Source: Colimorpha sp002372855
Lineage (GTDB): Bacteria > Bacteroidota > Bacteroidia > Bacteroidales > P3
NCBI GenBank assembly: GCA_946621635.1
Contig: CAMOOR010000020.1
Location: 1-32,883 of the forward strand
Direction: 5' to 3'
DNA: 32,883 bases
The notes under the pieces were generated by a model that was not told the origin of the DNA, ran no database searches, and worked only from the letters and a program-made list of their open reading frames with translations. Positions 30,715 through 32,883 of the stretch are shown here, piece by piece. The translations under genes and the position numbers were made by a program. Each line of letters opens with the position of its first letter. Position 1 is the first letter of the stretch.

Positions 30715-32115
30715 ATGAAGTGCAAGTATCATGAAACCGATGGTTCTGGCAACCTCCTCCGGCGTTGGACGGCGGCGGTTGTGCTCGCCGTTGTGCTTCT
30801 TTTCGGACTTGCCGTGGCGGGGTGCCATCGAATGTTGCAGAGCCCGGAAGTCTATGGCATGGTAAGCCCGGTTGTGAAGACCTACGAGAAGGTGTCCTTC
30901 GACGATGGCTCTTGGACAGCCAACCGTGTCGAAAAACCCTTCTCCGTTGTCAGCGACGAGGGCCTCCTTTCGTGGGATGCAGCCCACTACGATGAAATAC
31001 GCCGTTACCTCTACGACACCACCTCCATGTGGCAGGGCAACTTCGCTTTCTTCCCGCTATTCCCGCTTGTATGGCGCCTGTCCCATCTCGGCCCTGTCGG
31101 CATCTCTGTGCTCAACTGGATGCTCTTTGCCATCGGACTGGTGCTGGTGGCGCTCATTTTTGGCAATTCCTTGCCATGGTGGAACTGTCTGTTGCTCCTG
31201 TGCGCCCCTTACCTGGTGATCTTCATGGTGCCCTATAGCGAGGCTGTCTTCTTCCTCGGCATCGCCGCAGGACTCTACGGACTGTCACACAATCGCTACT
31301 GGCTCTACTTCTTGGGTTTCTTTTTGGCCTGCACCACTCGGGCTGCCGGCAATATTATCGTCGTTGCATGGGTGATTGTCGATGTGCTGTCGGCAATCTA
31401 CTCCCGCACGGGCATGCTCCAGCTGGGACGCAGTCTCTTGCGCCATCTGGCCCCTGTCGTGCTGGGCGTGTTGGCCGTGATGCTGCTGCAGCACATCCGT
31501 GGCGCCGAGCATTGGTTCGAATATGTGTTGGCCCAGCGCGAGTGGGGCAAAGAATGGGCTTGGCCCTCTTGGCCATTCTCCGACTGGAGCGAGGAGGGAA
31601 AGAGCGTCTCTCAACCTTTGGTTTACATGCTTCTTGTTCCGTCGCTAGTGTGGCTTGCGCTAAAGTTGTGGCACGCATTGAAGCCCAACACCCCCCGGAC
31701 CCTCGACACTATGGAGCAAATTCGTCTGCTCTCCGTGCTTTTCTTTGTAGGCAATGTCTTGTTGGCCCTTTTCACACAGCAGGGGAGCCTCTTCTCGCAG
31801 GCCCGGTTGCTCACGTGCACCCCCTTCTTCTGTTTCCTTGTGCTCGATTTCGCGCGCTCGCCGCTTCCCCGGGCCTGGCGTTGGGGGCTCGCGGCGGCCA
31901 TCCTCGTGGCGGTGTTGCTCTGCCTGCATTTTTTCACGCACGCCTATATGCTGGGTGCATGGCTGGTCCTGCTGCTGGCCGTGATGGTTTTCTTTGGAAA
32001 CACCATGCGCCTCTGGATGCGATGGACCCTGCTGGGCATCACCTTGGCCATCAATATATTCTGGACAGCCTACCTGTTTGACTGCTTCCTCATCGGGGGC
32101 TGGATTTTCACCTGA
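30715..32115 (+). CDS. GT-C membrane glycosyltransferase, PIG-V/mannosyltransferase-like
   Basis: 466 residues, about ten to twelve membrane segments. After a first segment (AAVVLAVVLLFGLAVAGC) comes a periplasmic loop with WDAAHYDEIRRYLYD and then NFAFFPLFPLVWRLS, which is the pattern (W-D-x-x-x-Y and F-F-P-L-x-P) of the PIG-V family of GPI mannosyltransferase 2 and its bacterial relatives; the Asp is the likely catalytic residue. Such enzymes use polyprenyl-phosphate sugars on the outer face of the cytoplasmic membrane. The acceptor is unknown. It is divergent from the ATP-grasp gene and followed after 15 bp by aroQ. The assignment rests on these motifs only. Confidence 0.7.
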   Translation: MKCKYHETDGSGNLLRRWTAAVVLAVVLLFGLAVAGCHRMLQSPEVYGMVSPVVKTYEKVSFDDGSWTANRVEKPFSVVSDEGLLSWDAAHYDEIRRYLYDTTSMWQGNFAFFPLFPLVWRLSHLGPVGISVLNWMLFAIGLVLVALIFGNSLPWWNCLLLLCAPYLVIFMVPYSEAVFFLGIAAGLYGLSHNRYWLYFLGFFLACTTRAAGNIIVVAWVIVDVLSAIYSRTGMLQLGRSLLRHLAPVVLGVLAVMLLQHIRGAEHWFEYVLAQREWGKEWAWPSWPFSDWSEEGKSVSQPLVYMLLVPSLVWLALKLWHALKPNTPRTLDTMEQIRLLSVLFFVGNVLLALFTQQGSLFSQARLLTCTPFFCFLVLDFARSPLPRAWRWGLAAAILVAVLLCLHFFTHAYMLGAWLVLLLAVMVFFGNTMRLWMRWTLLGITLAINIFWTAYLFDCFLIGGWIFT

Positions 32116-32130
32116 AACCTGTATCATTGT

Positions 32131-32550
32131 ATGAAAAGAATAGAAATCATCAACGGACCCAACCTCAACCTCACGGGCCGCCGCGAGCCCGAGGTCTACG
32201 GCACCACCACCATGGAAGACTGCGTGGCCCGGCTGCGCCAGGCCTTCCCCGACGTCGAGATAGGCTACTACCAGAGCAACGTCGAAGGCGAGCTCATCAG
32301 CCATATCCAGCAGGCCGGCTTCTCCGCCGACGGCCTCGTGGTCAACCTCGGCGGCTACAGCCACACCTCCGTGGCCCTGCGCGACGCCCTCCTGGCCGTC
32401 CCCGCCCCCAAGGTCGAGGTGCACCTGAGCAACATCTTCGCCCGCGAGGACTACCGCCACCATTCCTACATCACCTCCGCTTGTCGCGGCATGATCTGCG
32501 GCCTCGGCCTACAGGGCTACGAGTTTGCCGTCCGCAGCCTCTTGCAGTAA
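32131..32550 (+). CDS. aroQ: Type II 3-dehydroquinate dehydratase
   Basis: 139 residues, complete. It dehydrates 3-dehydroquinate to 3-dehydroshikimate in the shikimate pathway and forms a dodecamer. Motifs: IINGPNLNLTGRREPEVYG with the flexible-loop Arg and the catalytic Tyr23, NLGGYSHTSVALRDALL, VEVHLSNIFAREDYRHHSYI with the catalytic His of the family, and ICGLGLQGYEFAV. It follows the GT-C gene by 15 bp, probably by read-through; the two have no obvious functional link. Confidence 0.95.
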   Translation: MKRIEIINGPNLNLTGRREPEVYGTTTMEDCVARLRQAFPDVEIGYYQSNVEGELISHIQQAGFSADGLVVNLGGYSHTSVALRDALLAVPAPKVEVHLSNIFAREDYRHHSYITSACRGMICGLGLQGYEFAVRSLLQ

Positions 32551-32569
32551 TTTGTTGCAATCGTGATCG

Positions 32570-32883
32570 TCATAGCGGCCCCGGGTCCGTGGGATTGTAC
32601 CCATGGCCGATAGCCGCCGTCCCCTCGTGGACCTCCACGGGCGCTGCGGATATTATCTCGCCCGTCTCCGGGTCGACGGTCTCCCCGGAGACCCCGGAAG
32701 CTCCGGAAAATCCGGATAATCCGGAAACTCCGGATTCTCCGGAAATTCCGGAAACTCCGGTCTCCCCGGAAACTCCGGCAACCCCGGCATACGCCGTCTC
32801 CGAGCAGCGCCCCTGGGCGTCCTGCACGAAGGCATAGACATGGAGCGCCGGCGTCCCGCCGGCAAAGAAAGCGTCCGGCAGCG
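32570..32883 (-). CDS. C-terminal part of a protein with Gly-X-Y triplets
   Basis: About 104 residues up to TGA 32570-32572; the start lies beyond the window. It reads LPDAFFAGGTPALHVYAFVQ, then twelve Gly-X-Y triplets (GVA GVS GET GVS GIS GES ... GVS GET), then VDPETGEIISAAPVEVHEG and a short end (TDPGPL). The triplets are collagen-like in period, but Y is mostly Ser rather than Pro. The flanking text looks like a real protein, perhaps a structural or tail-fibre-like one. The plus strand of the same DNA also gives an open Pro/Glu-rich frame, so the coding strand is inferred. Confidence 0.5.
   Translation of the reverse strand, partial: LPDAFFAGGTPALHVYAFVQDAQGRCSETAYAGVAGVSGETGVSGISGESGVSGLSGFSGASGVSGETVDPETGEIISAAPVEVHEGTAAIGHGYNPTDPGPL
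32684..32791. repeat. 9-bp tandem array with a palindromic TCCGGA core, twelve units
   Basis: Starting at 32684 a (T/C)CCGG(A/C/T) hexamer recurs every 9 bp for twelve units; six consecutive units (from 32702 to 32747) have exactly TCCGGA. The three bases between hexamers vary freely. On the minus strand each unit is read Gly-X-Ser. Confidence 0.9.

Noticed and set aside
32127..32837. 236-codon plus-strand frame overlapping aroQ and ending in Pro/Glu repeats
   Set aside because: It begins out of frame within aroQ and only becomes repetitive where the 9-bp array is read on this strand; the minus-strand reading has better flanking sequence.

Overview
The window looks like chromosomal DNA of a GC-rich member of the Bacteroidota, most likely an uncultured Bacteroidales. 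Three things support this. Two giant surface proteins end in type IX secretion (T9SS) type A sorting domains. Several genes are preceded by the Bacteroidota promoter pattern (-33 TTTG, about 19 bp, -7 TAnnTTTG). Gene content such as OmpA/PD40 envelope proteins and a YitT transporter is typical of the phylum. The genus cannot be named from the sequence alone.

Layout. 1-245 is the end of polynucleotide phosphorylase, followed by a strong terminator shared with the convergent OmpA-family gene (350-1447, minus). A back-to-back promoter pair serves that gene and a tRNA-dihydrouridine synthase (1714-2727). The synthase overlaps tail-to-tail with a minus-strand operon: membrane protein, TerB-like protein, cupin (4242 to 2676). 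A 0.7 kb non-coding stretch with 11-bp and 8-bp tandem arrays precedes the most striking locus: two neighbouring T9SS-exported mosaic proteins of 1333 and about 2341 residues (4972-16032). They are built from alternating jelly-roll ('choice-of-anchor J'-like) and PKD-like modules and end in a DNA-identical 356-bp tail. The same transcriptional direction continues through a small membrane protein, a 23-codon ORF and a lipoprotein. Next come a minus-strand outer-membrane barrel, an HTH regulator, purM, a BI-1/YccA-like membrane protein, a YoeB-type toxin-antitoxin pair, tRNA-Gly(CCC), a large palindromic 11-bp array, and a YitT transporter. Last is an envelope-oriented run: glycosyltransferase, secreted protein, PorE-like PD40/OmpA protein, alpha/beta hydrolase, gdhA, a minus-strand ATP-grasp enzyme, a PIG-V-like GT-C protein, aroQ, and a partial minus-strand protein with Gly-X-Y triplets.

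How the genes fit together. The dominant theme is the cell surface: T9SS cargo, OmpA-type peptidoglycan anchors, a PorE-like protein, lipoproteins, a barrel and glycan enzymes. The housekeeping genes (pnp, dus, purM, gdhA, aroQ) are interspersed and look ordinary.

The least explained signal is a set of short tandem arrays with fixed periods of 7, 8, 9 and 11 bp. They lie both between genes and, in frame, inside genes (the dus gene, both T9SS cargo genes, the last partial gene). With a REP-like hairpin inside a PKD module and the perfect 356-bp tail duplication, they suggest active repeat expansion and gene conversion in this genome. I found no CRISPR array, transposase, integrase or complete phage element.
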